DNA of 64,000 nucleotides from Lineus longissimus (GCF_910592395.1 NC_088312.1:11594001-11658000), one strand, 5' to 3'. Shown: positions 12,874-24,360, counted from the stretch's first letter. The notes: a model not told the origin generated them from the letters alone. Made by a program: numbers and translations.

Positions 12874-13718
12874 TTAGTGTTCATTAACTGGTTTGAGTAA
12901 GGACGCTATTTCAGCACTTCCGATCTCCATGTCATCTCTCAATTCCAGTTTCGCCTTCCGCCACTTTCTATATTCCCTGGTTCTCTTCTCTGAGGCCCTC
13001 GATAGTCGATCTATTGCTCTCGTCTGATCCATACATTGCTCAGTGTTCTTATTTATGTTATTGGTCAGCTCTATTAGTATGGTTCGTTCGTTCTTGGATA
13101 ATCTAGGAGTGCTGTCGGCGTCGGCATAGTTCTTTTCAGTAGGCGGAGGAGGGAGAAGAAGTTTTCTTATCATTGGACAAGCAGTTGCTATTGAGTCAGC
13201 GGGAGCATCATAACCCAGGGTCACATCATTTTCTTAAGTACTGGTATTCTCGATTTCTATCTTAAGTCTCTTCTTTTCGGGTTCTTGTGTTTCGGGTTCC
13301 CCGACAGATACCTCAACGTCGTCGGGGAGATCATCTGACGTGCCAATATCTAATCCTAGTGGATCCCTCTGGTCGAGAATCCCTATTCCATTGAACTCTT
13401 GTTCTTTGGTCAAAGTGGAGCGGGCAGGGGACGAAACCTGTGCCCGGTCCACTTTGAGTATTCTGGTCTCAAAATCGGCGTTTGTCATATCTAGATGTGT
13501 CTCTCCCATCTTAGAAACGTTTTCTATGTCTACAGCATGAATCCGTCGTAAATGATGTTCTGCCCCTCCTCGGTTTTTTAGTCCTGCAGGATGTGTCACG
13601 CACCACATGTGCAGATGAACGGCACTTCATTATCTTTCAGATGGCTTCGTATGAAGTGGTTCTCTGCATCTGCCCTGATTGGCCAAGTTCGACAACACTC
13701 TGCACATCTAAAAGGCAT
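12874..13718 (-). pseudogene. Gypsy extra 3' ORF: C2H2-like zinc fingers, NLS and C-terminal basic helix
   Basis: In the position where env would sit, the minus strand has an ATG at 13718 immediately after a TTTGTAATTTCAG acceptor-like sequence. This suggests expression from a spliced subgenomic RNA. The first about 40 codons carry a C-X2-C-X12-H-X4-H finger and the start of a second C-X-C motif. They hit a TGA at 13598, where the frame shifts by one. The shifted frame (13608 on) carries the H-X4-H half, then an acidic stretch with EPEKKRLKIE, which looks like a nuclear signal. After one in-frame TAA at 13236 the same frame continues to 12874 with a K/R/E-rich helix. The total is about 280 residues with one frameshift and one stop. 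No env hallmarks (signal peptide, furin site, transmembrane segment) are seen. The family is not recognised. Confidence 0.6.
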
Positions 13719-13829
13719 CTGAAATTACAAATATTCGTTGTTGGTGCAGTAACAAGCAGACAAACACTCATTGTAATTGTCTGATGTACATATGCATCAA
13801 CAACGAATTAAGAATGCCACTTCATTAAG

Positions 13830-16682
13830 TTAATGCTTAAGAGCCACCTTGGCCCATGACAGGATCTGCCTGCCCTGATATGGTTTCAACCGATTATGGT
13901 GAAGCACTTTTCTCTTGCCCTCAGCATTTAATTGTATCCTATAATCTAAATCATTTAATTTCTCTACCACTAGGTAGGGACCCTCGTATGGGCATCTCAG
14001 TTTTGGGGTTATATATGTAATTGTGTCAGATCCGACAACACCCAAACCATATCCCCTTTTTTGTATTTGACAAGAGTGGACTTTGCATCATAAACTTCCT
14101 CTTGTCTTTTTGCCATCTTTTGTAAATGTTCCCTTGCAAGATCATGGGCCCTCAGGAAACGCTCCTGAATAAGGGAAACATATTCTCCATAACTAACTTG
14201 CTCCTGAGAGAGAACAGCCCCTATGGTGGAATCACTTGCATCAGTGTCTAGAATGTCCAGACCCTCGTGCCGTGGGTATGCCATGACAGGGAGACTGGTC
14301 AGAACGGCCTTCAATTTCTCAAACGCTTCAGTGCATTCTTCCGTCCAGCGGAAAGAAATACCGTCCATAGTTAAGGCAACTAGAGGTTGCACAATCTCTG
14401 AGTACCCTTTAATAAATCTACGGTGGTAGCTCCCAAGAGCTACTAGTCCCTTCACCTGTTTTGCATTTGTTGGGATTGGCCAATTTACCAACTTTGCCAC
14501 ATTGTCCGGATTCGGTAACATTCCCTTATCACTGATTATATGACCCAAAAATACTACCTCTGTTTTGAACAGAAAACACTTTCTAGGTTTTAGCTTTAGG
14601 CCTGACAGTCTGATCCGCTGAAACACTTCCTCTAAACGCTCCAAGAGAGTATCAAAGTCAGGAGCATGTACTATAATATCATTAAGATATATTACACACG
14701 TGGTCCACTGAAGGCCACCTAAAATGCACTCCATCAGTCTCTGGAAGGTAGCCGGTGCATTGGAAAAACCAAAAGGCATTGTTGTGCACTCAAATAAGCC
14801 ATATTTGGTACAGAACGCAGTTTTCGGTATATCACTAGACCCAACAGGTTCCTGTTGGTACGCAGAAGTGACGTCAATAGTTGCAAAGTCTTTTGCTCCC
14901 GAGAGCGAATCAAAACAGCTCTTTGCCAGTGGTAATGGAAATGAATCTTTAACAGTGACAGAGTTAACGTGCCTAAAATCAATACAAGTTCTCAGGGAAC
15001 CATCCTTCTTCTTCACTAAAACAAGTGGACTAGCCCATGGAGAGGTCGAAGGCCTAGCTACCCTTTGACGCAACATTTTTTCAACATTTTTCTTCTCATC
15101 TGTTTCATAGGCCAACGGTGTCTTACGAGTAGGTTGTTTCTTGGGCCTAGCATTACCAGTATCTATGGTATGTTCTACGAGATTAGTTAAGCCTAGGTCA
15201 TCATCATCTTTAGAAAATATATCTTGATAATCATGCAACAACTTGGCTACTTTTGCCCTTTCTTCACGGGTGCGCCCGTTCACCGCATCTTCAAACAAGG
15301 CTACTAAATGAGGAGGTACTTTCTTAAGCTCCTCGTGCGAACTAGTATTCGTGCCTCTTACATTACAAGTTTTTACCGCTATTTGTGGCAAAGGCTTTTC
15401 CTGCACCACCAGTCTCCGAGCATAATCAAAACTATCTCTTAGTTCAGGGTTTTCTTCTTTTACAATTGTACGACAGTCTCTTTTACTTCTTCCACAACAC
15501 CTACGGTCATGTCTTGTTTAATGGATTGGTCAGAGCCAAAAGGGTTAATGATTCTAACTTTAACAGTAACGTTATTATTTACATCATTTACAAGGCATTT
15601 GGCAGCGACAAGTCCAGTCCTCTCAGAGAAGAGTGGACATGCCTCCACCAAAAGACTACAATGGTCATTCTCACTTTAGCCCGTCTCAACAAAAGCATCA
15701 ATGATGACTTCACTGAACCCTGGAACAACGTAGTGATCCGCAGCGAACAATCTTCTTGCCCGGTGCGGAATCCCTACTTGCTCCAAGGGAATGGTGACAC
15801 CACCAAGGATGAGTTTGTCCTTGCTCAATAACAGGTCTGCGGGTCCGGTCGGATCCTGCTGCAGCACATCAGCTCCTAACAACACTTCATCTACGATGTC
15901 CGCAATGAGTAGCGTTTTCTCCATTCTCAGAGGTCCCAACATTAATTCAAATACGGCTTCACCATGATGGGGAATTTTCCCCCATCAGCATTGGTCATTA
16001 TTATCTTACTACTGGTGCGTACCATTTTCGATCGTGTGTCAGAAGGTATTCGTTCAAAAACCTTGTGAGAGACGATAGTCCTGGTAGCCCCAGTGTCAAC
16101 GGTAAACAATACATCAACTTCTTGAACTGATCCCCGAACATAAACACCATCAAATTTTGGCCTTTGACGTCTGAAAACTAGAATCTCTTCAACATGATCA
16201 GATTCCACTGTTACTGGACTAACAACTGTAGTATCGCAATCCTCAGCGCTTGGTGGAGGAGATAGGCCTCTGCTCTCGTCTCCACCCTCGCCCAAGGCAT
16301 CCGAACTAGAGATATCTTTATTTACAACCTTTGGACGCTCAGGTGGGCTTGTCTCCACCCCTTTTGGTCTAGGGTTTTCCATACTATCTAAGTGCGAAGC
16401 AGGGGAACCCCCAGGTGCCCCTACTGCAGTCATCCAATCAATCTTGTCTCTAACCCCTATACCCTCAGGTGGGCCTTGCGCCACCGCTTTTGGTATTGGG
16501 CTTTCACTTAAACTACTAATAAGATCAACATTGTTATGAAAGTTGGGCCTGATTTCGAACACTTTATCATTTGAACTAGTGTCTGCAGTAGTCCTTACCG
16601 TCCCACGACCCTCAGGCACGGTCTCACCTAGTTTACCGACGGTGGTTGCCCCACTCTGAAACCTGGAGCAGTGGCTGACCAT
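13830..16682 (-). pseudogene. Gypsy pol: protease, reverse transcriptase, partial RNase H, integrase C-terminus
   Basis: An aspartic protease (VDTGATRTIVS) lies in 16682-15942, with its continuation (DEVLLGADVL) in a shifted frame at 15942-15676. A long ORF, 15409-14009, holds the reverse transcriptase palm and thumb with the usual KKKDGSLR, MPFGFSNAPATFQ and FLGHIIS motifs. The catalytic YxDD box reads YLND (codon AAT at 14681-14683), so a catalytic Asp is lost. RNase H begins (TDASDSTIGAVLSQE) but jumps straight into the integrase C-terminal helix, so the RNase H remainder, the H2C2 finger and the DDE core are deleted. The GPY/F-type end (CPYEGPYLV, HHNRLKPY) follows in another frame at 14045-13830. 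The protein machinery would have to come from a relative. Confidence 0.93.
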
Positions 16683-16790
16683 GCTGACAGGCTACTTGGC
16701 ATGCCTGCAATCCCTGGTCCATATTCGGAGTTTCCTGGGTACCCCCATACACAAAATTAGTAGTGCCATTTGACCCATTTCTTTGAGAGT

Positions 16791-18939
16791 TCACCTGATT
16801 AATCGCCCTGGCCTCAAAACCTGACTTGGTAGATTTGCAATCATCTGGTGGTACTGCTCACAAAATCGGGCTATGTGCCCCATGAGTTCACAAGTATAGC
16901 AAGGTCCCAAAGTGGACCTGGTCCCCTGATGCCCGGAACCATTATTATCGTAATCTTGGTTTTTATAATTTACTATTCTGCCGAATATCTTGGCTGCCAT
17001 TCTGGCGATAGTTTTTTCTTCCACCTCCCCCCTTGGACTTCTCTTGATTCTGACTATGGGATCGAGAATCAGATTGACCTCCACTTGGAGTCCCCACACC
17101 CTTTTCAAATATGGTGCCGATCTTCCTTAGAACTTTATCCAATGCTAATTCTACCTGAGAGACCAGCCCAGAGCAATCAGGCTGACTTCGTGATTGAGTC
17201 TGGGGTGCTGTCTGAGGCAAAGGTTTGCTGGTTATAGATGTACTCCCCTTAACTTCATTCTGATTGCGGGTTACCCTACGAACAGGTGCATCATCATTAT
17301 TTTCCCTTGTCTGCTCATCCCCTGACTCGTCTGTACTTTCCGTGTCGGGCCTTACCATGTCAAGCCTTCTAGCGGCACGGCGCGACCGTTTGCCTTCAGA
17401 TTCTGTAGATGTACTGGAGCGACGGGTTTCAATGAAGTTAACCACATCAGCAACAGCCACGTCAATATCTGCGGGTGACTTAACAAATTCAACTTGTACT
17501 TTTACTTCTTCATCTTGCAGACCATCAAAGAAGCGCCTGAGGAGGTCCTCACGGCGAGTCTTGAGGTCTCTACCTGAGTGGGCCTTATCGTACAACAGTT
17601 TGAGTTCCGCTGCATAACCCTCTATGCTCTCTCCTGGCTTTTGGTGTCGGTTCGCGAATTGTAACCCATACGTCTTGGAAGACTCAACTTTCCTAAACCT
17701 ATGGCCCAGTTCTTTCACTAACAAACCAAAGTTCCCCCTCACGACTTCACTAAGTTGTCCAAAAACAAAGTCTCCCGCTTTGCCTTGAAGCTTTGGCAAA
17801 ATCTCATCTACTATATCTTCATCGGACCACTTCATTCTATTTGCTATGTCGTTAAACCGGTTGATCCAAACCTCCCATTGCTCAGTGCCAGTGAACGATG
17901 GAATTTTGGGTCTTAAGACGCAAAGATTCCCTACTACTAGAAGATTTCGCGATGGAAGTGGAGGAGACAACACCACTGAGAGTCTTAGTTGAGCTATGGT
18001 CAGAGGCAGAACTTTCATCATCAGAGTCATCACCATTTACTGCATGTAATGTCTTTGAGTCAGACTTTGAAATTGTGCTGTGATCACTCTCAAGCTGAAG
18101 TCTAGTCAGATGGGCATCTAATACCGTCTTCGAAATGGAGTCCAACTTTTTCTCAACCTCAGTAAACCCAGCCTTCATTCAAAGAGATATGGCCTTGGTA
18201 ACTGCCAATGTATCATCCCCTTTAATAACAATATCTTGTGTAAAGTTTGTATGTCAGTTTGGTTACATCTCGCACTTCAGTAACATTGTGACCAAGTTTT
18301 TTCTGACCCTCACTCAAATCATGACTGATTTCAGCCTGATGAGTCATAATTTCTACTTTGTCCTGCTTCCTATAGGCCCTGTCTTCTTTGTTAGCTTGCT
18401 GTATCTCCCTAAGTAATTCACAATTGGCCTGCATTAATCCTCCTTGCACCACCATCAACTGTTCAAACCTTTGATCCTGCTTACTCTGCTGATTGATCTG
18501 GCGAGTTATTGCGCCACAAAAGGTTGGTTAATAAGCCTTGGAATACCTCAATTCCATTACCCACTGGTAGGCCTACAGAGTGATCTGGAGAAGTCACATC
18601 ATTGTCATTTACGTCAGATGAGCCTGTCCCAACTTCTGGGAGGCCTAGGCCTAGATTTGCATCGACGTCACCTGCACCAGTAGGCCTATTCGGCTCCTGA
18701 TTACTTTTGTCCGGTACAGGGACAGTGCCTTGATCACAAATGACAGTGTACAATACAGCCAATTCAGGGCCCGCTAGCGTTTCATTATCTTGCCTAGAAG
18801 TATCTGCAGTTTCTGAATTCTGTTTCTCAGTCTCACTGACCATTTCTATTGTCTCAACATCAACAAAATCTTCACAATCACTCTCAAGTATTTCCTTGTT
18901 TTCCCCTGCAATTTTATTTGTTCGCCTTCCCCTCGCCAT
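16791..18939 (-). pseudogene. Gypsy gag, broken into several frames
   Basis: The likely start is the ATG at 18939, just inside the primer-binding site. It opens an acidic N-terminal part that ends at a stop near 18481. The frame then moves to 18458-18222 (coiled-coil-like, E/K/Q-rich), 18178-17882 and 18036-16963. That last part has the capsid core typical of retrotransposon gag (WINRFNDIA, LQGKAGDF, KPGESIEGYAAELK, LLRRFFDGL), then an S/R-rich linker. A CCHC knuckle (C-X2-C-X4-H-X4-C in CYTCELMGHIARFC) sits in the 17108-16791 frame. At least three frame changes make it non-functional as read. Confidence 0.88.
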
Positions 18940-18990
18940 TGTTACTCTGAGTTCGAATCACAAGATCTCAAGATAAAAAAATCAAAAGAT

Positions 18991-19006
18991 CCCACCGCTG
19001 TCACCA
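18991..19006 (-). promoter_or_regulatory. Gypsy primer-binding site
   Basis: On the minus strand TGGTGACAGCGGTGGG starts three bases inside the 5' LTR end. The opening TGG and position fit a tRNA 3'-end (CCA) primer site. The cognate tRNA is not assigned. Confidence 0.65.
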
Positions 19007-19009
19007 AAA

Positions 19010-19777
19010 TGTTACGAATAACCAACTCAACTGAACCCAGAAGGCGAATAAACAATCATTAGATGTCAACAATTATTATATACTGTTCTGGGGGGTGATT
19101 TGGGGAAGAATCAGCAGCAACGCAGTGCCGGTGCAGTCCAGGCGAAATGGAGTGCAGCCAGACTGGTGCTGATCTTATTCTAACTTAAACGCAACAAGGA
19201 AATGATAATGATAATTAATGGCAAAGTGAATCTGCACTACCTTGGGATATAGGCTAAGGTCTGGATCGAGTTAACTGAGGTAATATTTAATGGCAAAGTG
19301 AATCTGCACTACCTTGGGATATAGGCTAAGGTCTGGATCGAGTTAACTGAGGTACTAAGTGTGTTTTAAAGGAACGAAAGAGTGAGACAGCCCCTGGCAT
19401 ATAAGTGACGTGCGGAATCGTTTGCAGTTCCCGACCGTCTGCCAGTTCAAAGACGCCGCTCTTTAAACACAACAGGCACGCGCGCCGCCCAATGACGCGA
19501 AAGAAAACGAAGTCACGTGACCTGCCGGCAACATGGCCGGAATGATAAAAGATGCGGAGCTAAATCACGCATCAAAGTGAGTCTTACAAGGAATCGGAAC
19601 CAAGGATAACTAAAACATAGACGCGGATGGAATATAGAAATGAAATGCTACATAATAACATTTACCAGGTTGGTTGTCAACATATAAAACTATAGGAAAT
19701 AGCGACCGAAGTGAGAGCATGGAAATCCCGGCAAAATACCATGCCCCAATACACATGGAAAACAGTGTACAATCTAC
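19010..19777 (-). repeat. Gypsy 5' LTR, outer end truncated, with internal 72-bp tandem duplication
   Basis: It matches the 3' LTR from TGTTACGAATAACC to ...GTACAATCTAC. The last about 30 bp of the 3' LTR copy are absent here. A 72-bp unit starting GGCAAAGTGAATCTGCAC is present twice (from 19220 and 19292) but once in the 3' LTR, so it duplicated after integration or by template slippage. Confidence 0.88.
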
Positions 19778-19781
19778 GCGC

Positions 19782-20107
19782 CGTGGGCTGAGCGCAAAAC
19801 TGTTGTAACTGAAAAATTTGAAAAAAATGAGTTAGCCCCAGAAATCAATGCAAAAACATCATATCTACAATATTATTGTGTTGATTAGTGCTGCCTTCTA
19901 TCATACGCCCCTAAACTACCAATGTTATACTATTGTATCTGCAGATTACAGGAAAACATGAGTGCAAAAACATTGTTGTATCTGCATTCAAAATGGCTTA
20001 CTCAAAACAAAAGAGGCTGATGACTAATGATGAAGTTCAAATCTTTGAAGTCATTTTCCTCAAAACCAAAGGAAGTGTAGATACAACAGTTTTGCACTCA
20101 GCCCACG
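19782..20107. repeat. Inverted-repeat segment at the edge of the gypsy element
   Basis: CGTGGGCTGAG(C/T)GCAAAACTG continues to about 26 bp and is found at 19782 and, inverted, ending at 20107. It begins four bases after the truncated gypsy LTR. It may be a MITE, or a foldback structure connected with loss of the LTR edge. It overlaps the N-terminal half of the next ORF, which makes that part suspect as coding. Confidence 0.55.
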
Positions 20108-20283
20108 ACTTGTCAATTCTGGTTTCAGTACACGAGCATCATGAACGGTTACCAGTATCTGTTAGGGCGTCGTTAAATTTTGTTCTACACGAACAGTTTA
20201 CACCCCGTGGTAAAGAACCAGTGGATAGTGTTTTTGTAGTGGGTCAGGATGTGTACGATGAGTTGGTTCCACCAAAAAAATGA
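19993..20283 (+). CDS. Unrecognised ORF, possible 5' exon
   Basis: From the ATG at 19993 the frame encodes 96 residues. The part up to about residue 38 lies inside the inverted-repeat segment. The rest (HEHHERLPVSV, VDSVFVVGQDVYDELV) looks protein-like. A TTCTGGTTTCAG acceptor-like site at 20127 would start an exon in the same frame with phase 1, matching the phase of the introns of the gene downstream. No domain is recognised. Confidence 0.35.
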   Translation: MAYSKQKRLMTNDEVQIFEVIFLKTKGSVDTTVLHSAHDLSILVSVHEHHERLPVSVRASLNFVLHEQFTPRGKEPVDSVFVVGQDVYDELVPPKK

Positions 20284-20409
20284 AAACGTCAAAATCATCT
20301 CTCTTGGCAATATAATGATTGGGAGGAATCTTTTCTGTCTGAATCGCAGTATATCGATGAAACAGAAATATGGGCCATTTGAGATGTCTGAAATTTTCAA
20401 AATGGAGAG

Positions 20410-20724
20410 ATGCACGCCAGCATGGTGTGGGCCTCTGTTGAATGCATGGAATATCTTGCAAAATTTTCGGATATTCTTGCGTTATCTAGGCCTGAAGGTT
20501 GGGAACTGCAGCAAAACGGAAAAGTTGTATTGCAACGATTTCCCCCGGATTATGTGCGAAAATCACTCGAATTTGCATTTTCATCCTACAAACCTGAATT
20601 GGAATTGTGCGACGACGGTGTCATCGTGGCTCCTGGCACAATTTGGCGTAAAGAAATTACTGATGATCCACGTGTTACAGAACTATCGAAAGAGATACAT
20701 TGCACATCGTTAAAATCGAAATAG
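20410..20724 (+). CDS. Unrecognised ORF, 104 residues
   Basis: An ATG at 20410 follows an in-frame stop seven codons upstream. The composition is globular and acidic (RFPPDYVRKSLEFAF, DDGVIVAPGTIWRKE). It lies between the previous ORF and the multi-exon gene on the same strand, 127 bp after the former. It may be a separate small gene or an exon of the same gene; I could not place a convincing splice link. No family is recognised. Confidence 0.4.
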   Translation: MHASMVWASVECMEYLAKFSDILALSRPEGWELQQNGKVVLQRFPPDYVRKSLEFAFSSYKPELELCDDGVIVAPGTIWRKEITDDPRVTELSKEIHCTSLKSK

Positions 20725-21057
20725 CTCCTAAACACTGGTTCATTTTGCAAAGCTGTCGCTCGGCGTATTATGAAAATGACAGTAACTATTATCTGGCATT
20801 TAAGGATGCAATGCAATAAAGGTGAAAGTTTGAACGAGTCGAGACACTGAATTGATGGATGCTACTGCATACGTGTAAAAAGCATACTTAATAAATTGTC
20901 CATGGTGAATGCACGTCAGCGTCTAAACCCCTTTAAAGTATAGAAGGGTAAGTTCATTTTGTTGTGTTCAGGTTGCAAGTATATGACCGATATCGGGTTA
21001 GCGTTTACTAAAGACGTGCTGCTTTTTAAAATTCTTTCAGTAAACAGCAGCTGTAGA

Positions 21058-22606
21058 ATGGAAAGAAATAGCGACAGAGACGACGAAACACACCGCAGTT
21101 ACCCCGATGTGGTGTCTGAAAAGAAGCATCCGTGTATCGGTGAGTTGTTTGACAGTCTTGTTTCCGTCAAATCCGCGCAATTCTCTGTTTGAAAACAAAT
21201 CATGTCTTTTGTATTAGCTTTTTTATACATGTCTCAGAATGTAACAAAACCACAATTTTTATTTATTTGACAGTCATCAGCGACTCAGACGATGAATTCA
21301 CAGACTCGCCACCATGGATGAAACTAGAAAATCGCAAAAGGAAAAGACACCTGCGTAAGTCTCATTTCCGTCAAAATCCGATAATTCTCGATGCGCCTCC
21401 ATATTATCGCTTTTGCATGCGTCGTTTTTACGCCGAAAACATAACGGAACGCATGTTTTCTTCAACAGGTCTGTCCCTGAAGAAAAGGCAGAAGAAGGCG
21501 GATGTCGCACCTAAAGCGTCAGTCGCAGCATCTGTGAAAGGTACGTATACGTCTGTGTGGATTTCGCGATCATTTTTGATTTTTCAATGCAGCATAATAT
21601 TTACGAACCAGATTTGACAGAGACACACTTTTAATCACACTGCTTTTTGTGTGTTTTCAGTGGAAGACAAACGTCCAGTGAAAATTGGGAAAGCGACACG
21701 GATGACGCCGCGACACGCACCCACATCTCCTGTAAAGAAGACAAGTGAGTTTCTGCGGTTAGTTGAAAATTGCGAATTTCTCTGTTAAATGTGCGCCATT
21801 ACACATAATTTACTGTTATTTGATCTTTTATGTCGATTGTAAAACAGGGTATCTTTTCTGTGATTGTAGAAACATCAGCTGAGACACTCAGACCTGCAAA
21901 TGCAATAACATCGACAGCTGCAAGTGCATCGCCAATAGGAGGGACAACACCAGCAGTGCCCTCTCACAACAATGATGGTCATCCGATTGAAGGTGCGTAG
22001 CGTAATATGTGACATATTATCAAAAGCAGTTACCAAAAACGTATTGAGTGCTAGTGTTATAGCAAGCATCTCGTTTTTGTTCTGCTGAGAACAAATCTTG
22101 CCCATGAGATGTTGCACGTATATAAAATGTAGTTTGTCTCATATATATATATACATGTATATGTTTATATATATATATAGAGCTTAAGTTTTTCTTTTTT
22201 TACTACAGGGGTGTCCCGCAATAAGACGGATCGTTTGGCAGAAACACTAAATTCCATCATGGCAGAACATACGCAACAAGGAAAATATGGACTACCGCGT
22301 GAAATGACGGAGCCACACGAATTCAGGGCAATGGAGAGGGAAGGGAGACCATTTTATATAACAGTAAAAACATGTACATGTACACGTAGGCCTGACAATG
22401 CTGGTGATGACGATGAGCCCAGAATCCCACCATCACAAATACTGGGTTCGCACCAAGCGCCTGCTGTTGTTGATGCGCCTGCTGTTGTTTCCGTTGTTGA
22501 TGAGCTGTTTGAAATTCCGGATGTGCTACTGGAGACAATTTCTCCGCCTGGTTCACCGCGCCGTAGGGTATCTCAAGGAGACATCTATACAGGTCCCACT
22601 GATTGA
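21058..22606 (+). CDS. Unrecognised multi-exon gene, Ser/Pro/Asp-rich product
   Basis: Six exons can be joined by consensus GT-AG introns: 21058-21139, 21274-21354, 21469-21540, 21661-21744, 21870-21992 and 22209-22606. Introns are 114-216 bp and every one is phase 1, with donors such as G|GTGAGT, C|GTAAGT, G|GTACGT and A|GTGAGT. This regularity is strong evidence for a real transcription unit. The acceptor TTCTTTCAG before the first ATG also has phase 1, so earlier exons are likely. The product begins acidic (VISDSDDE), has a basic block (ENRKRKRHL, LKKRQKK), then S/T/P/A-rich disordered sequence and a more structured part (NKTDRLAETLNSIMAEH). The frame closes at 22606, but coding-like sequence continues in other frames. 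No domain is recognised; a chromatin or nuclear role is only a guess from composition. Confidence 0.6.
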
Positions 22607-23627
22607 TGCGCATCAGCAACAACAACAACAGGTGGACGCGAACTCGGTCGAGTGTTGCACGCACCCTGTAAATCCGATTGCTGGTTTACCTGTGACAGAC
22701 GATTCTGCAACCAGTTCAGAATTGTTTGAATTATTGTCGGGCGGGTTTGAAATGCTAATGGGAACGTGTGACACAAATGAATCCCCAGTTGATCTATTGC
22801 ACGGGGCACACGATTCTGTTGGGCATTCAGGACCGCCCGATGATGTATTGTCAACGATGAACGATGAACCCAACAGAGGTTTTGTCTGGCACAGGTGACC
22901 GTGTGCTGCAATCGGATAAATCTCCGACAGAGCCAACTGCTCCTCTTGCTATCTCGACTACGGGAACTGATGAAAATCAATCAAATAGGAGCCTCTGTGA
23001 GAATATGCAATGGGCGACGCATATGATCGAAGAGCTCGCAAACGGTCAGCGTTTCCTTGAGCCGCTCCCGAGTAAGCAAAGTATAATTCTAGACGCAGTT
23101 ATAGAGCATGCGAAACCTTTGCATACACTGGAGCGGCAAACCAATGATGTTTATCAAAGTTCTCAACAGGCAACTACGTCAGCTGCTTACGTGATTCCAC
23201 CTAGTAAGTGGCCAGTTGATTTTCATGCTGGAATAAAGCAAGGGGTACGAAGTAGGGTAGAAGGTAACCGCCCGATTCTTAGGAGTCTACTTTCAGAGGG
23301 AAATATACCTGTGCCTTCAGATGTCGGAGATCGGTACGGTAAGGGCAACATTGCACAAAAACCTCTAAAAGTGCAAAATGTTCCTGAACGTACCATTGTA
23401 CACCAGTCTTTTTTAGGGATGGGTCCACACAAACAAAAAGCAACCTAACAGGTGTGCAGACTGGTGGTAACAGGGTTGTTGTGGGCAACGCTCGAAGTGT
23501 TGGTGATACGGATGATGATGATGATGATGACGATGATGATGATGTTGATGATGATGATAATGATGAAGTAGGACCCCCAGCCATTGATAATGAGTCTGAC
23601 TCTGTCCCGGCCGTGGCTTCGCGCTAG
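22607..23627 (+). pseudogene. Continuation of the same gene in shifted frames, ending in an Asp run at a BEL LTR
   Basis: Coding-like sequence continues from a polyglutamine tract (CAGCAACAACAACAACAG, 22614 on) to 22898. It then moves to the next frame (about 22868-23448) and then a third frame ending at 23627. Each shift could be a very short intron, since AACAG or ACAG precedes GT near 22590, 22897 and 23451. It could equally be an indel or assembly error. The last part encodes about 17 Asp codons from a GAT microsatellite, then EVGPPAIDNESDS. It reads 8 codons into the BEL LTR before TAG. The LTR therefore truncates or caps the gene here. Confidence 0.5.
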
Positions 23628-24360
23628 CATCCTAGCACAACAGATAAAGGCGAAAATGCATCTACTTCGACAAAGCTGTATTCTTGTTCTTGACAACCAA
23701 CTTGAACACATACGATGATGATGATGATGTTGATGATTAACTGAAAATATACAATGGAATCGAAATGTCACCAGGAGACTAATCTGACTAACAGCTCCTG
23801 CAGCAATTTACAGTACAAAGTGTAACACCAATGCTGCCACCTACGTTAAGCAAGATGAACTAAACTCCAACTGGGTTTTCTACACAAACTTCCAATAAAC
23901 TGTCTTCTAAAGTTACATAAAGAGGACAAACCTCTGTCCTGAACACACAAAGGTACAAAGCAACTTCTGAGGCAAACAATGCACTGAGTAGCAAACCCAT
24001 GACATCAGCAAAATACAATATAAACCGTCTCAGAACTTTAGGTTGTGACAGCCGAGGTCACTAGGTGCATTTTCTCTCTGAAAATCACTCCAGATTCAAC
24101 ATGAAATTACCCCTTTTAACAAGCACAAACGGTGCTGACAATAACATGTACAGATGCAGCAGTTTCTTAGCATCAACTCACCGAATCTTTATCCCCTTAT
24201 ATGCTCTAAGGCGTTGAAACCAGGGCCAAAACGGCCTAAAGGAGAAAGGTTCTGCGACCTCGAAAATATCAGCAAGGCGAAAAGCAACATGTCTCTGCAC
24301 CGATTCCGGAGCAGCCGGAGGTTTACCCATCCTATGTCGAAGACCGCTTCGGCGGCGACA
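23603..24360 (-). repeat. BEL 3' LTR
   Basis: The plus-strand text TGTCCCGGCCGTGG...GGCGGCGACA (758 bp) matches the other LTR. On the minus strand it starts TGTCGCCGCC directly after a purine-rich TAGGGGGCCGGGAA tract, the expected polypurine tract. Confidence 0.9.

Larger units (their letters stand above)
11757..19777 (-). mobile_element. Ty3/gypsy LTR retrotransposon, defective
   Basis: A complete element layout lies on the minus strand. The 5' LTR is 19010-19777, followed by a primer-binding site. Gag is at 18939-16791, pol at 16682-13830 and an extra 3' ORF at 13718-12874. A polypurine tract and the 3' LTR 11757-12507 complete it. Gag and pol carry several frame breaks, the reverse transcriptase active site is altered and most of RNase H and integrase is deleted, so it cannot act alone. 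The outer about 30 bp of the 5' LTR are missing and no target duplication was found, so that edge has been rearranged. Confidence 0.92.

Noticed and set aside
15385-15831. 148-codon plus-strand ORF
   Set aside because: It is antisense to the gypsy pol region, with no recognisable features.
20249-20713. 154-codon plus-strand ORF overlapping 20410-20724
   Set aside because: The overlapping 104-codon frame has a more protein-like composition; this one has many Cys, Asn and His with no domain.
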